Positions 1-10,808 of a stretch of 64,000 nucleotides of DNA are shown here, piece by piece. The DNA is from Verticillium longisporum (lineage: Eukaryota; Ascomycota; Sordariomycetes; Glomerellales; Plectosphaerellaceae), in assembly GCA_019188255.1 (NCBI GenBank), contig JAETXT010000010.1:1798001-1862000 (forward strand), read 5' to 3'. Made by a program: the position numbers and the translations under genes. Below the pieces are notes generated by a model. It had not been told where the DNA came from. It was given only the letters and a program-made list of their open reading frames with translations, and did no database searches. Position 1 is the stretch's first letter, and each line of letters begins with the position of its first letter.

Positions 1-303
1 TGATCAGCCATCATGCGTACTTCACTTTGTAGGTTTTTGTAAGGCACAATCGGTCTTACTCGTGCTTCGTGCTGGACTAGGCGGTTGTGTATTTATGGAT
101 TCAGCTGGGAAGAGGTCGAGTCGGGCGCTCTCCAAGCTCTACGGCAACTGCAACTGACGTGTGACGTCGGACGTCGAGGCGTGACTAAGCACCTCTGCAC
201 TCCACAGTCTTATCAATTGCGACACCCACAGCCAGACCCAGCGCACTGAGCGAGCGTCCAAGTTCAGCGCGCTGTCGAACATCGCAGCTTCAACCAACCA
301 AGA
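1..303. other. 5' flank of the BolA-like gene
   Basis: No gene is supported here. This is the left edge of the window and the presumed promoter and 5' UTR of the BolA-like gene starting at 304. Confidence 0.4.
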
Positions 304-757
304 ATGGCAGACCAAATAACCGAAGCCTCCCTCAAAGAGGCCCTGACCAGTCGCCTCACGGCAGTCCACGTCGAGGTCACGGACATGTCCGGTACTACCA
401 CCCCTTCCACCGCTCAACCCCCTCGAGACCGTACCCCGCGCCGCTGCCCCGCCATCGCCGCTACTTCAAGGAACAGCTCGATTTGTCGCCCGAGCACGTA
501 CTGACAGGGACACAGGTGGCTGCGGCCAATCCTTCACATCCCTCATCATATCTCCCCAGTTCGAAAAGCAGTCCTCCCTCAAGCGTCACCGACTTGTCAA
601 CGCCGCACTCAAGGAGGAGATCGCCCGCATCCATGCCTGGAGCGCCAAGTGCCAAACGCCCGCCGAGTGGGAGCGCGATCGCGCCGCTTCGGGCGTGAGC
701 GATGGGCCGCCCCTCGATGGTACGGTCGGCGGCAAGGTGGACGGCGTGAGCGGATAG
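304..757 (+). CDS. BolA-like protein (Fra2/Bol2 type)
   Basis: Two exons, 304..391 and 516..757, with a GT-AG intron between them. The join rebuilds the BolA signature SGGCGQSFTSLIISPQFE, followed by RHRLVNAALKEEI, which is the conserved BolA core ending in the helix with the invariant His. The protein is about 109 aa, normal for the family. BolA-like proteins of this cytosolic class pair with monothiol glutaredoxins through a [2Fe-2S] cluster and take part in iron sensing and Fe-S trafficking. The C-terminal stretch after KEEIARIHAWSAKC is longer and Gly/Asp-rich. The start is the only ATG giving the MADQITEASLKEAL helix. The split of the GG codon pair across the intron fixes the splice sites. 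Which BolA paralogue this is (cytosolic or mitochondrial) is inferred from the absence of a presequence. Confidence 0.85.
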
Positions 758-1096
758 TGGGTGGCCTCAACAAGAGGACGGGAGACCGAATTTCTACGCA
801 GAAAGTACATATCACAAGGACGACATGGCGTTCCGGAAACGCAGGGCAGCGCGAGAGAAGGCGGGTGGGGGTCATGATTCACCAGGATAGAGTGGTACAA
901 CATCCTTGAAATTTGAGCAAACTTTACCTTATTTTGTCACCAGACAGACGTTGAAATCTGTATCTTGGAAGGAGGTAGTCGTGCTTCAAACCGACTATAT
1001 ATTTGATCATCCAGCGCTGCACGTACAAAATGCCGAGACGCCTCCATAGAGCATAAAGCGCTCCCCTTTTCCGCGCATGGCAGCCTCCCCAGCGGT
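758..1096. other. Convergent intergenic spacer
   Basis: 3' ends of the BolA-like gene (+) and AP-1 beta (-) face each other. I see no further gene or repeat. Confidence 0.4.
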
Positions 1097-3458
1097 CTAA
1101 AACAAGCCCAGGAGATCCTCGTTCGTCTTCTTCTCCCCACCGCCACTCTGTTGTTGCGGGTGCAATTGCATCGCCGCAGGCGGAGGCTGGGATGACGATG
1201 ACGCGCCTCCGAAATTCAGATCCGCGAATCCGTTCATCATATGGTTCATACCGCTGCCCCCGCGTTGCCACCGACGTTCTGCTGCTGTTGAGGCGGCGGA
1301 GCGTCAAAAAGACCCATCATGTCGGCCATGTTGCCAGATGGAGCACCGCCTGCGGGGCTGGCCATTCTGTCGGGTGTGTTGACGTTGCTCTGCTGCTCTG
1401 CCGACGCAGGCGCCGCGCCGTCAAAATCAATATCCAGGAGATTCTCAACGTTGTTTTGTGGCGGGGCTGTGCCGTTGGCTGCCGCTGCCGCAGCTGCCAC
1501 CGATGCTGCGATCGGGTTCTCCGCCGCATCTTGTCGCAGTTCGCGGATGGCCGCACGCTGGAGTTCGTCCGCACCGAAACGCCCCTTGCCAACGAACGAC
1601 TCGGGCGGCTTGTGGTAGACAGAGGCCAAGGTCGAGAGCTCCGAAAGAAGCTGTTCGAGCAGCGCAGGAGGTAGACTGGACATGGTGGTGGCAATCGCCG
1701 GCTTGTGAGACAGAACAATGCTCTTGGCAACATCGAGATCGCCTGATAGAAGTCGCCAGTAAACGTACGCCCTGTCGCGAATATCAGGGTTGTCATTGTC
1801 AGTTGTGGCTGATTGCAGCACCTTCTGTACCAACGCCTGGTTGCTCCCAGGCTTCTTGAGAAAGAGCTTCACCACCGCAGTGAGAATTTGCAGTTGAGTC
1901 TGAAGGACGTTAGTTATGGTCCCGTCTTCAATGGCACTAGCCACTAACCTGAGTGAATTCCTCCATGAACACTTCCACGAACCCGGCGAGAATCTCATCA
2001 GCGTTACTGATCTTCTCGGCGTACTCTCCTACGATCCAGATCAACGAGCCACGCGCTGTTGGCTCGTCTAGCTCCTCAATGTACTGACAAAGAGTCGGGA
2101 TGACGCCTTCGTAGCCCGGATACTTGCGCAGAATGTCCTTGATCACGACGACGACCTCCTGCACAACATAGTTGACCTTGGTGGCAATCAGATCCAAAAG
2201 CGCATTGACACACTTTTCGCTGGCAGATTCGATCTTGATGGCCACCTGTCCGATCGCCTTGACGGCCCTCTTGACGAAATCCATATCGACTTCCAAAGCA
2301 TACTCCTTCAGCTCGGCCAGCAGTTGGTCAAAGTTCTTGTCGTTTGCTATCCTCACCATAATCTCGAGCTTCTGTAGCTTGACGTATGGCGGGTCGTTGT
2401 ATTTGCAAAAGAAGACTCGCAACTCCTTGCTGAGAATGTCTGGCTTGGCCTGCAGCAAAAGATCGATGTTGCGCAGCGCGACGTACTGCACCTCGGGGGC
2501 CGAGGCTACCAGCGTCACCAGAGGTGGAGCCATTTTCTTCAGATAGGATCGGACGGTCTCGGGGTTGATCGACCTCATGTGGATGAAGACAACCTTCACG
2601 GCTGCCAGCACCACGCTCGGGTTGACGTGCTGGAACTGTGGCGTGACCCTCTCACAGATGTGCTCCGACTCCTTGACATCCTGGGTAGGGTAGTCGGCCA
2701 GTGTCGACAGAATGGTGACACGTCCCCACTCCGTACACTCATTAAGCGCAAGCAGCAGCTTCTTCAATATCGCAGGGGTGATGACGAGAGCTCGTGTCTC
2801 CGGCGCCGTCTCGCTAATCTCTGCCAGAGCTTGAACAGAGTTTGCGACGACCATCGGGTTGGAGTCGCTGATCAGCTCCTGGAGGGATTCTAGGAAGCCA
2901 TTCTCAATGCACATCGCCGGGTTCAGGTCGAAGAGCTTTGCAACACAAATAGCAGCCGTCTTGCGCACATAGGGGGATTCGTCTCGAAGCGTTTTTCTCA
3001 GGGGTTCTTCCATATAATCAACCATCTTGTCGACGCGGATGCAGCCCATGGTTCGAATGGCGAGAGCGCGAACCAATGGGTTGGGGTCTTCTGTATCTTG
3101 GACGAATGTGTTGACGGCGAGAATGCAGAGGTCGGGATGCGACTTTGCGTAGTTCCTATGATTGTTAGCATCCAAAACGACGCCCGGGTCCATGATAGAA
3201 GCGCTGCTTCAAAAGAATATGCAACTCACATTAGGTAAAGGTAGACGAGCTTCTTCTGGTCCAGATCACCAGTCGCGATGTTCTTGAGCACATCAGGAAA
3301 GAGCGCAGACACATCCTTGCCCAGCGTCATAGCCATGATCGTCTTTTGAATGGACTCCTTGCGCTCATAAGCATATTGAGACACCAAGCCGGCACGCAAC
3401 TCAAACGTCTCTCCCTTCTTGGGCGGAGCGAAACCCCCCGAATGCGGTTGACCGCCAT
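1097..3458 (-). CDS. APL2: AP-1 complex subunit beta-1 (two single-base frameshifts)
   Basis: Large beta adaptin of the clathrin adaptor AP-1, which sorts cargo at the trans-Golgi/endosome. Exons are 3230..3458, 1949..3155 and 1097..1899; introns have GTGAGT and GTTAGT donors and a GCTAAC branch in the first. The product is about 746 aa. It has an Adaptin_N solenoid ([51 protein letters not shown]), then a Gln/Ala/Pro-rich hinge with a clathrin-box-like LLDID, and ends in NEDLLGLF. It lacks an ear domain, as known fungal AP-1 beta chains do. The reading frame breaks twice: the start MAVNRIRG and the [13 protein letters not shown] segment are out of frame at the C run 3434-3439, and the [15 protein letters not shown] tail is out of frame at the C run 1257-1261. 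Adding one base to each run restores the whole protein. Both look like homopolymer deletions rather than real mutations. Confidence 0.92.
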
Positions 3459-4211
3459 CGTGGAAGCTAATCAGGAGGTGGAGGGGCACGAGTGCTCGGT
3501 TTCGGTCGTGTAGCTGCGGGTCAGGCAACGGGCGGTTGAGGCTGCCAGTCCTTCTTGGAGCTGGAAAAATTGTCGCCCAGAGATTCGCGCTGCCGGGCTG
3601 GTTATCGTGTCCGCAGTGTTCGATGCAACAGATGCAGGTCGTCGGAGTCGCCAAATAGACGAGTTGGGGGTGGGCGAGCTCGTGGGTGCCTCCTGGACAC
3701 TTGGGCCTTTCATGGGGCCTTGCCTAATGATAGGACTACCGGACATGTGCATATCTCTGACAGCTCCACCAAGGGGCCGGCCGCATGCTTATACCGAGCG
3801 AAGCAAGTTGTCACCACGGAATTGAACAAAGTGGATTGATTGTTGTTAAGGTACAAAAGGAGACTTCCAGAAGTCCAAACGAAGGTAATTGGTCAGATCC
3901 AGCATCGGTAAGGAGTCTTACCGGGGCGATAACGACAGAACAAATGCATCAAATGAGGACTCCACATTTGGGATGAAAGTACTCCTGGGTCACAGAACAG
4001 AACCTTGCCTGATCGGCAACACAAGTCAACCAAGAGGGTAAGCCGACCTCAAGGAATTCCAGTTTGCTCACGCTCCCTTCCCTATCAATCAGTATACAAG
4101 TGGATGGCGAGATGCATCAGTCATTGAAGCGATTTCAAAAATCCAGTATCTAAGTTGATCAGGCGACTGCCAACTTCGACCCGCCACCTCTTCGCTAGCC
4201 CCGCGAATGCA
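3459..4211. promoter_or_regulatory. Divergent promoter region, AP-1 beta / small TM protein
   Basis: About 750 bp between the start of the AP-1 beta gene (-) and that of a tiny gene (+). ORFs on both strands here are fortuitous; they have no recognisable motif. Presumed to hold both promoters. Confidence 0.4.
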
Positions 4212-4475
4212 ATGGTGAGTCTCCTCCTCCTTAAACAAACCAGGACGTTCCTCTGAGTTCTGACTTGGTAGGCGAACTTTCCAAACCTGCGGCGACTTTT
4301 TATTGAGTCTCGGACAGATGATGAGGAGCGCGCGGTCTCCAGAAAAGCGGTATGTACAACAAACCGGCAAAAGAATGATAACTGACGTTCGGCACAGTTC
4401 TACAACGCAGTACTTTTCATGGGATCAGTTGCCGTCTTCAGCCTGGTGGCTCAGCGGATGAATGCTGTGAAATGA
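4212..4475 (+). CDS. Tiny single-TM protein, start codon alone in exon 1
   Basis: Three exons: 4212..4214 (only the ATG), 4272..4349 and 4398..4475. Donors are GTGAGT and GTATGT, acceptors TAG and CAG. The product is about 52 residues. It has a charged N-terminal half (RRLFIESRTDDEERAVSRKA), one hydrophobic segment (FYNAVLFMGSVAVFSLVAQ) and a short basic tail (RMNAVK). The layout, a soluble basic/acidic head and a C-terminal anchor, resembles small tail-anchored mitochondrial membrane proteins such as Tom or respiratory-complex accessory subunits. I cannot assign it to a named family. An alternative ATG at 4207 leads into another open frame without a hydrophobic segment and is less likely. 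The very regular splice sites and the in-phase TM segment are the evidence for a real gene. Confidence 0.55.
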
Positions 4476-4628
4476 TTCAGGTTTATTCTGAGCAGGATGT
4501 CACAGTGGTTTCGAATGATATTGGCAGATGGCGTTGTTTCGAGCCAGCTATGAGCGCTCGACTCCCCTATTTGCTGCTTTTGGTCTCAAAGCTTCGCATT
4601 GTCTCATCAGTGGCGGTAAAGCTGAAAA

Positions 4629-7260
4629 TCATTCATCCTCTGCCGCATCTACCGCCGCAGGTATCGCCTTCGATTCTTGTTTCCTGAAGAGCGAGGCCAG
4701 AAACTCATTTGTACTCGCCTCATCCAAGCCTTTGTCATCCCGTTTCTTCAAGAACCTCGGAAATCGCAAGCTCAAGCCCCGCTCTTCGCTCACCAAGCCT
4801 ATTGCTGCTGTGTATGTCGGGCTGAGCGTGACATCCGCGAACGCCATCTCCCAAACCTCCTGCGGCTCAAACCAGACGTCCGGTTCCGGTCCGGAGTACT
4901 CAATAAATGCAGGCTTCGAGGAACGAATGTTTTGTATCACGCCGCTTCCTCCGCTACCGTCGTCATAAAACTCCCGATTAGCTTTGTAAAAGGTATCGGT
5001 AAAGCCTGATATGCATTTGCACACAACCTCGAATGAGCCACTGTCTTCGTTGCGGACAGCAAGCAAAATCGGCGACCACCATTTGGCCTTGCGCCCTTGG
5101 CCATGCCAACCAGCCACAGGAATCATGTCAATAGTGTCGAAACTTGCGTTGTAATCTTTCTTGACCTTAAGCCATGAGTCGAGTCGCTTGTCGGGCTCAT
5201 AGGTTGCCAGCAGTGGTTTACGTCGCGTTTTCTTTTTCGTGTCATTCTCAGCAATCTTCCCCGGAGCCTTACGTTTCGAAGGTGTCTGCGGTTCCTCCAT
5301 CTCATCCACAGGAGCGTCAACTTCGCCCCCTTGGCAAGGTACTTCGGTCAAATTGTCCAGGATCTTAACCATGATACCCTCGCATTTGATGTCGGTAGCA
5401 GATTTGAAGAAGTCGAGCACTGCGTCGGAATCCTGCGAAGTAGCGTCTAGGCTCTTGACCCATGTAAACTGGTGGGGGACTTCGATGAACATCGACCGAA
5501 GGAGCTCTCTCCTTTCGCGGAAAGGTCTGTCGAGTAGTGGCTCCCCATTCAGGTACATCAGGTCGAAGGAGTACATACAGACATCGACTTGAATACTCCC
5601 GATTGCGACATCTTTTCTCGCGCGGTTGGTCAGAGCTTGAAAGTTCTTCATATCTCCCGTCTGTCGGTCGATTGCCACGACCTCTCCCTCCATCACAAAG
5701 CTGTCAACACCTTCACCCCGAATCTGCGGCATGAGGGCAACCAGGTCGGGGTACTTGTCCGTCATCAGCTCAAGATGCCTCGAGAAGATGCTTACTTTTC
5801 CTTTGGCGTCGCAGTGAATCTGGGCACGCTGGCCGTCATACTTATACTCGCAGGCGAAATCCCGGCCTTGGAGCTTGGTAAGCATCTCCGTCAGATCTCG
5901 CGTTATGCTACCGAGCATGGGTCGTAGGGGAATATGCAGGGTGAGCCCACAGCGGATGAGCAGCTCATCACAAACACCAATCTCGAGAAGAATGGGTACG
6001 AGGTCGTTGTAGTTTGGTCTTTTCGCGAAGCAGGCTTTTACAATCTCCTCCGCTTTTGCCCAAACCTCGGCAAGCTCCTCCTTTTTTAACTTGGCGAGGC
6101 TGCCCCTGTCGAGGACAGCGAAATCTGCACCAGGCGGGGAAGTCAGAGAAAACGCCCGGGCAAGCGCTATTAGCATCGTGGTTTTAACAGCGCCGATGCG
6201 AAGCTGACACATTAGCCAGATGATTTCGAGAACGAACAAAAGACAGACTCACATGTTGGCAAAGTGTACGAACAATATACCTGCTTTCTTCGCCACCTCT
6301 TGCATCTTGAAGCAAACGATCGACAATTCTCTGTTTCACTTCACCACTGCCCTGCCCTTGGGTGTTCGCAATCTTGACCAGAGATTGGTAGACAGCCTTG
6401 ATGGTCAGCGGCTTCGGCTTCCGAAGCGTGAAGCTCTGTTTCTTCTTGGCTTCAAAAGCCACATCTCCCGCATCGCCGTACTTGTCGTAGAGATTCTTCA
6501 GCGACGGTCCATTGAGCCCACAAACTTGCTTCAGAGCTTTGGATATGGCTGACCCACCGAGACCCAGTTCCAAGGAAATATAGGGCGGCGAAATGGCGTT
6601 CGTCGCTAGCCAAACAGCGGGGAGGAGACTTTCAGGATCTGTCTGTATGATAAGTCTGATGCAGTTCACGAGAGTGTCCACTATCTTGATCCTTGATTGC
6701 GTGCTGTTGACCAGTATGAAACACCTCGTGAGCAGGGCATATGAGGCATCGCCACCTTCGGAAGCCCAGTGATCTTTTAGGTGCGATGAATACTCCGAAG
6801 GGTCGAAAACCAGAGGGCTCTGATCCAGGGGTATGGTTGAAGAAAGTGAGTCTCCAGCTACGGCTACAGATGAGAGTGACAGAGTCTTCGGTGCTGTGCT
6901 TGCAAGTTTGGGTTCTTCCACAGGTGTGGCGGCTGATATCGCGACTTGAGCTGAACCGGTAGAACTGGGATCGAGAGCTGGGCTTGCGCTACAACGCGGG
7001 ACTAGCTGAGACTCTGTCGAGAGACTTTCGGTATTTTGAACCTCGCTATCCCATTCAGCTTGGAGCTTCCGGGCTAGCTCCTCATCGGTGAGTTCCTGTT
7101 CACTTCTGGGAGCCTCGCCAACAACCTGCTTCGGTTGTGGCTGTGTAGAAGCAGCTGATGCATCGCCTTGCTTCTGTTTCGAGAAGAAATACTCAAGACC
7201 ACGCGATGTTGGGCCACTTGCATCCTTGTTGAGCTTCCGCTTCTTCGTTGGACTCGGCAT
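4629..7260 (-). CDS. CDC9: DNA ligase I (ATP-dependent)
   Basis: Replicative DNA ligase that seals Okazaki fragments and repair nicks. Exons are 6253..7260 and 4629..6203 with one 49-nt intron (GTGAGT...TCAG); the product is about 860 aa. The N-terminal region is Ser/Thr/Pro-rich and unstructured, with a basic nuclear-type sequence (PTKKRKLNK) and a possible PCNA-binding motif (GLEYFFSKQ). Next come the DNA-binding domain (YQSLVKIANTQGQGS, YIVRTLCQHLRIG), the nucleotidyltransferase core with the active-site lysine in EYKYDGQR (about residue 457), the FVMEGEVVA motif and the OB-fold region ending LRFPRFLKKRDDK. The start at 7260 is chosen because conserved ligase sequence begins there. The frame stays open to an upstream ATG at 7425, which would add 55 residues rich in Arg and hydrophobics, possibly a mitochondrial presequence. 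The gene is divergent from eIF3k. Confidence 0.93.
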
Positions 7261-7707
7261 GTTGCTCACGGAGGCGGTGGATTTCGTGATGCGCGTGGTG
7301 TTCGCATGGTAAGCGCGTAATATGAGGCGAACGATTACACGTATGAGACACAAGCCTATGGCGACTGTAAGGTCTAAAGCAGTCGGATGATTGAGAACGC
7401 CAATGACCTCAGAGTCAAGAGACAAAATACTGCACTACAAATGATAGCCACTGGTCTGGAGCGTGTCAGTCGATGACGCTGTGTCGCGACCTCCACACGA
7501 AGGCACGTGCGCTAGGCTGACGTGTGGGTTCACGACCAGACCCCTAATCCGGGTTTATCTTTTGCCGTGTTCCGGCCCTAATCCACTTGTGTGTGCAGCG
7601 CACACAACCCAACGTCGACGCTGGAAATCTTTCCACGCCTGCCCCACCATCGAGCCCCCTCCAAACCACATCACGACGTCGACGACAGCCGCCGACACTC
7701 TCTCAAG
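7261..7707. promoter_or_regulatory. Divergent promoter, DNA ligase I / eIF3k
   Basis: About 450 bp separate the two start codons. The ligase-proximal part (7261-7425) is open in frame with the ligase and may be coding for a longer isoform. The eIF3k-proximal part is CT-rich on the + strand, as in many fungal 5' leaders. Confidence 0.45.
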
Positions 7708-8611
7708 ATGAACGGCGAAGGTCCGTCCGAGAGGCCCGACTATATTGTCAACATTATCAATGGCCTTGAGCGATACAACCCCGAGGCTGTAGGCACTCTT
7801 GAGGCCTACCTCACCGAGCAGTGCGAACAAAAGTACACCGATTGCAATGCCAACAGAACGCTCCTGAAGCTGTGAGTGCCCCCTTTTCGCGATGCGCACA
7901 GCCTTCCAGCCTCCTCTATCGAATGCCATGATGACTAGTCAACGTTTCCTATTACCTGAAAACAGCTTTGCTGCTTGAAGTGAACATAAGTGTTACTGAG
8001 CACATCGTCCTGCACAATCCACTCATCAGCCTACGTGTCGCGAGATCGCATCGCTAATCCCCGATTTTGCGACGCTTAGGTACCAGCTCAACCCCGACCG
8101 CACCAAGGATGAGGTCGTCACCAACATCCTGGTCAAGGCCATGACCCAGTTCCCCTCTTCTCAGTTCAGCCTCGCCATGCACATCATCCACCCCACCGCC
8201 GCCGCCCAAGGCGAGCTCGCTGAGGCCATTGGCAAGCTGCGATCGCTGAACAACTGGCTCGAAGGTGCCGAATACGCGCGCTTCTGGAATGCCGTCGACG
8301 GCGACGACCTTGTCGCCGACCTGATCGCCGACATCGCTGGCTTCGAAGACATCATCCGACAGAACGTCGCCGTCCTCCTGTCCCAGGCTTACCGCCAGGT
8401 CAGCCTTTCTCAGCTGGAGGCATGGCTCGGCCTTGAAGGTGACGCGGCCTCGAAGTACGTCACCGAGGTGTGCGGCTGGAAGGTCGAGAACGGCGAAGTC
8501 ATCATCCCCAGCAACCCCGAGAACGAGGCCAAGAAGGCCGAGATCAGGGAGGATGTTGGTATCGATATGTTCTCCAGGGTCATTCGGAGGACATGGGAGG
8601 AAACCGCGTAA
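7708..8611 (+). CDS. Eukaryotic translation initiation factor 3 subunit K
   Basis: Exons 7708..7871 and 8080..8611 join through a 208-nt intron (GTGAGT...TTAG) to give a protein of about 231 aa, near the family length. The sequence RPDYIVNIINGLERYNPEAVGTLEAYL, then LLKLYQLNPDRTKDEVVTNILVKA, and the C-terminal winged-helix-like part (LSQAYRQVSLSQLEAWLGL, YVTEVCGWKVENGEVIIP) match eIF3k. It is a small non-core subunit of the eIF3 scaffold that loads 40S ribosomes onto mRNA. The splice phase splits the Leu codon of KLYQ and is unambiguous. The family is present in filamentous fungi and absent from Saccharomyces. Confidence 0.92.
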
Positions 8612-8908
8612 GAGCTCCGTCGGGGAGTTTGGGCAGGGAAGCATGGCGGCAATCATCGGCGTTTTTACCTGCTTTGGAATTAGGGGTTATGTCATAGAGG
8701 CCCGCACATGAGGAATGCGAAAAGCTGGAGGCTTGGGCCTCAAATGGTCATGAATTTCACGCACTCTTGAACGTCACTATGTGGCTTGCTCATCGTTGTC
8801 ATTTGCTCTGTGTATGCTTTCGAATCCCTTCAAGAACGCCCTTCAATGCAGGCCGTGAAAGATCTTAGATGGGGCTCATGTCAACAGCAGCATCACGCCG
8901 ACCCCAAC

Positions 8909-10272
8909 TTACTGCTGAAGTTCCTCCCATTGCACACCACACCATTCCTCCAGGTATCCGGCCTCGCCCTCCCCAACGGTCCTCTCCTGGCAGTCTGCCT
9001 CGCACACGCCAACGATGATCGTGCCCCAGTCCATACCTTCCAGTCCCAGCTCTTCTGATTCGAGCTCAGTGATGGCCTGTGGCGTCAACTGCACCTCAAA
9101 CACCCTCCCGGCACCGCAGTTACCGCATCCGGGCATGCCGCTTCGACCCACGGCTGCAGCTGCGGTGAGGACTTTACCAACAGCATCCTTCTTGGAGTAG
9201 ATGAGTGGCTGACCCCCAAATTCATATCTGATCGACTGGTCCGGGTTCTGCGCCAGGCGATCCGCGAACTTTTGGAAAATGGCGTCCATAGAAGACTCAA
9301 AGACCTCCTTATCCATACCTGATCCAGGGCCTGAATCAGCAGTGGCATCGTCAACATCCATGCTCACATTGTGCGGCACAGGCGGCGCCATGGGCACCAG
9401 AACCTCATAGCCTGCTTCAGCAAGATAAGAAACAGGGTAAGCTTTCGGCAGCCTGGCAGCCTGTGTCCAGGGTACAGGGGCAGGGGGAGGCCCGACAGGC
9501 TTTTGTGTGTTGTTGAGGGACAGGGTTTCGGCAAAGGTTTTGGAGAGTTCCTTGGGCGTCACCTCCTCAGCCTTGGGAGGGTCGGCCTTGGGCGCATCGG
9601 GCTTCGGCGCCGCTGGCGTAGAGGCAAAGGGGTTCGATGCTCCGGAGCTGAAAGGGTTGGCACTGGCGCTCGCGCTCGCGCTGTTGCTGCTAAAGGGATT
9701 CGCGGATGAAGCGAAGGAGTTAGCGCCCGATGCGCCTGGCTTGGCACCGAAGAGGGCTTCTCCCAACCCAGGGCCGTCATTCTTTGGTTTGCTGGCCTCG
9801 GCCTTCTTCCTAGCGTCCTCGGCTTCTTTCGCTTCTTTCGCAAGTGCGGCAGAGGCAGCAGCCTCTTTTGATATTTTTGTACCTCGGATAGCGCGAATAC
9901 TGCCTTGCTTGCGACGGCAGGCCTGCTTCCGGCAGGAGAAAACGTAGAGGCGACGGTCGTGGCCAGGGAACTTGACGGGGAGCTCGCCGTTCAGTTGGAG
10001 AAGAAGAACCATCATCTCGTTGCACACCTTACATCTTGCAAGGCTGGCAGAAGGCGCTGCATTCGGGTTGAGCCATTCCTGCGTCACATGGTTAGAATGT
10101 TTGTTTGGTTGGGCGCATTGAGATGGAGGGGTAAAGCTAAACTTACTGGTGAGCCCCCCAAGCGACTGATAGAGTCTTCGCCTGCGTCTTTGGATGCGTA
10201 GCCGAGAAGAACACTGGTTTCTGTGAATGACTTGGCGTCATCGACGTCGGAATCACTGTCGTATGAAGGCAT
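8909..10272 (-). CDS. PDCD2-like / Tsr4 ribosome biogenesis protein
   Basis: Exons 10147..10272 and 8909..10078 encode about 431 aa. The N-terminus (SVLLGYASKD, SRLGGSPEWL) and the Cys pairs (RCKVCNEMM..LYVFSCRKQACRRKQGSIRAIRG) are the PDCD2 N-terminal zinc module. The C-terminal part (YEFGGQPLIYS, CGNCGAGRVFEVQLTPQAI, GMDWGTIIVGVCEADC) is the PDCD2_C domain. The middle, about residues 110-230, is low complexity with repeated SSANPFSS and Ala/Lys-rich stretches. Yeast Tsr4 and human PDCD2 are dedicated chaperones for ribosomal protein uS5 (Rps2) in 40S assembly; that role is inferred from homology. The first exon is acidic (YDSDSDVDD), as in homologues. Confidence 0.88.
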
Positions 10273-10808
10273 TATGCTTCTATAGTCTTCCCCAGTTAGT
10301 TGGCTGCTGGGATTGTCGCACCGCGGGGCTCTAAATTTCTGCTTCTGAGGGACCTGAAGTTGTCTTTGGCGCGGGGCTTATCTTATCAATCCTACGGCGT
10401 TCTAGTGCAACCAGAAGCACCTTTGACAAGCTCTCCTGTCCTTTGCATTAAGGTACCTACGTGACTTTCATGACAATTATCGTTCCCTATGTTTTCAATG
10501 ACGAGCAGAATATGATGCTACTCGGCAGTTGGCTTGCTCGTAGCCTCTTTTCTGGGTGCTCCTGGATTGACATCATGGGCAGCATACCACCGTAATGTGT
10601 GGATGAACTAGGCGATTGGTGCCCTCGTCAGTGCTGCGGACACACTTGTTCGCTCTTCAACCTCAAGTACATCGCTTCGACTTGTCCTATGTTCAATTTA
10701 AAGTTCGTGAAGCACATGAAGGATATCATTCCAGGGTCGACTCGTCTAAAGTACAGCGCCTTTTCATCTATCATGCCAGACCTGTGAAACTCGTACCCAT
10801 CATCTGAT
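10273..10808. promoter_or_regulatory. Spacer between CCT zeta 3' end and Tsr4-like start
   Basis: Both neighbours are on the minus strand, so this holds the Tsr4-like promoter and the CCT zeta 3' UTR. Short ORFs at 10599-10807 show no recognisable motif. Confidence 0.35.

Noticed and set aside
1257..1261. Programmed ribosomal frameshift as the cause of the frame breaks
   Set aside because: Seven unrelated genes would all need it, at runs of different base and length (A3, A5, C4, C6, G4, G5, G6), without slippery heptamers; sequence error is simpler.
4089..4370. Minus-strand ORF over the tiny TM gene
   Set aside because: No motif; the + strand model has good splice sites and a clear TM segment.
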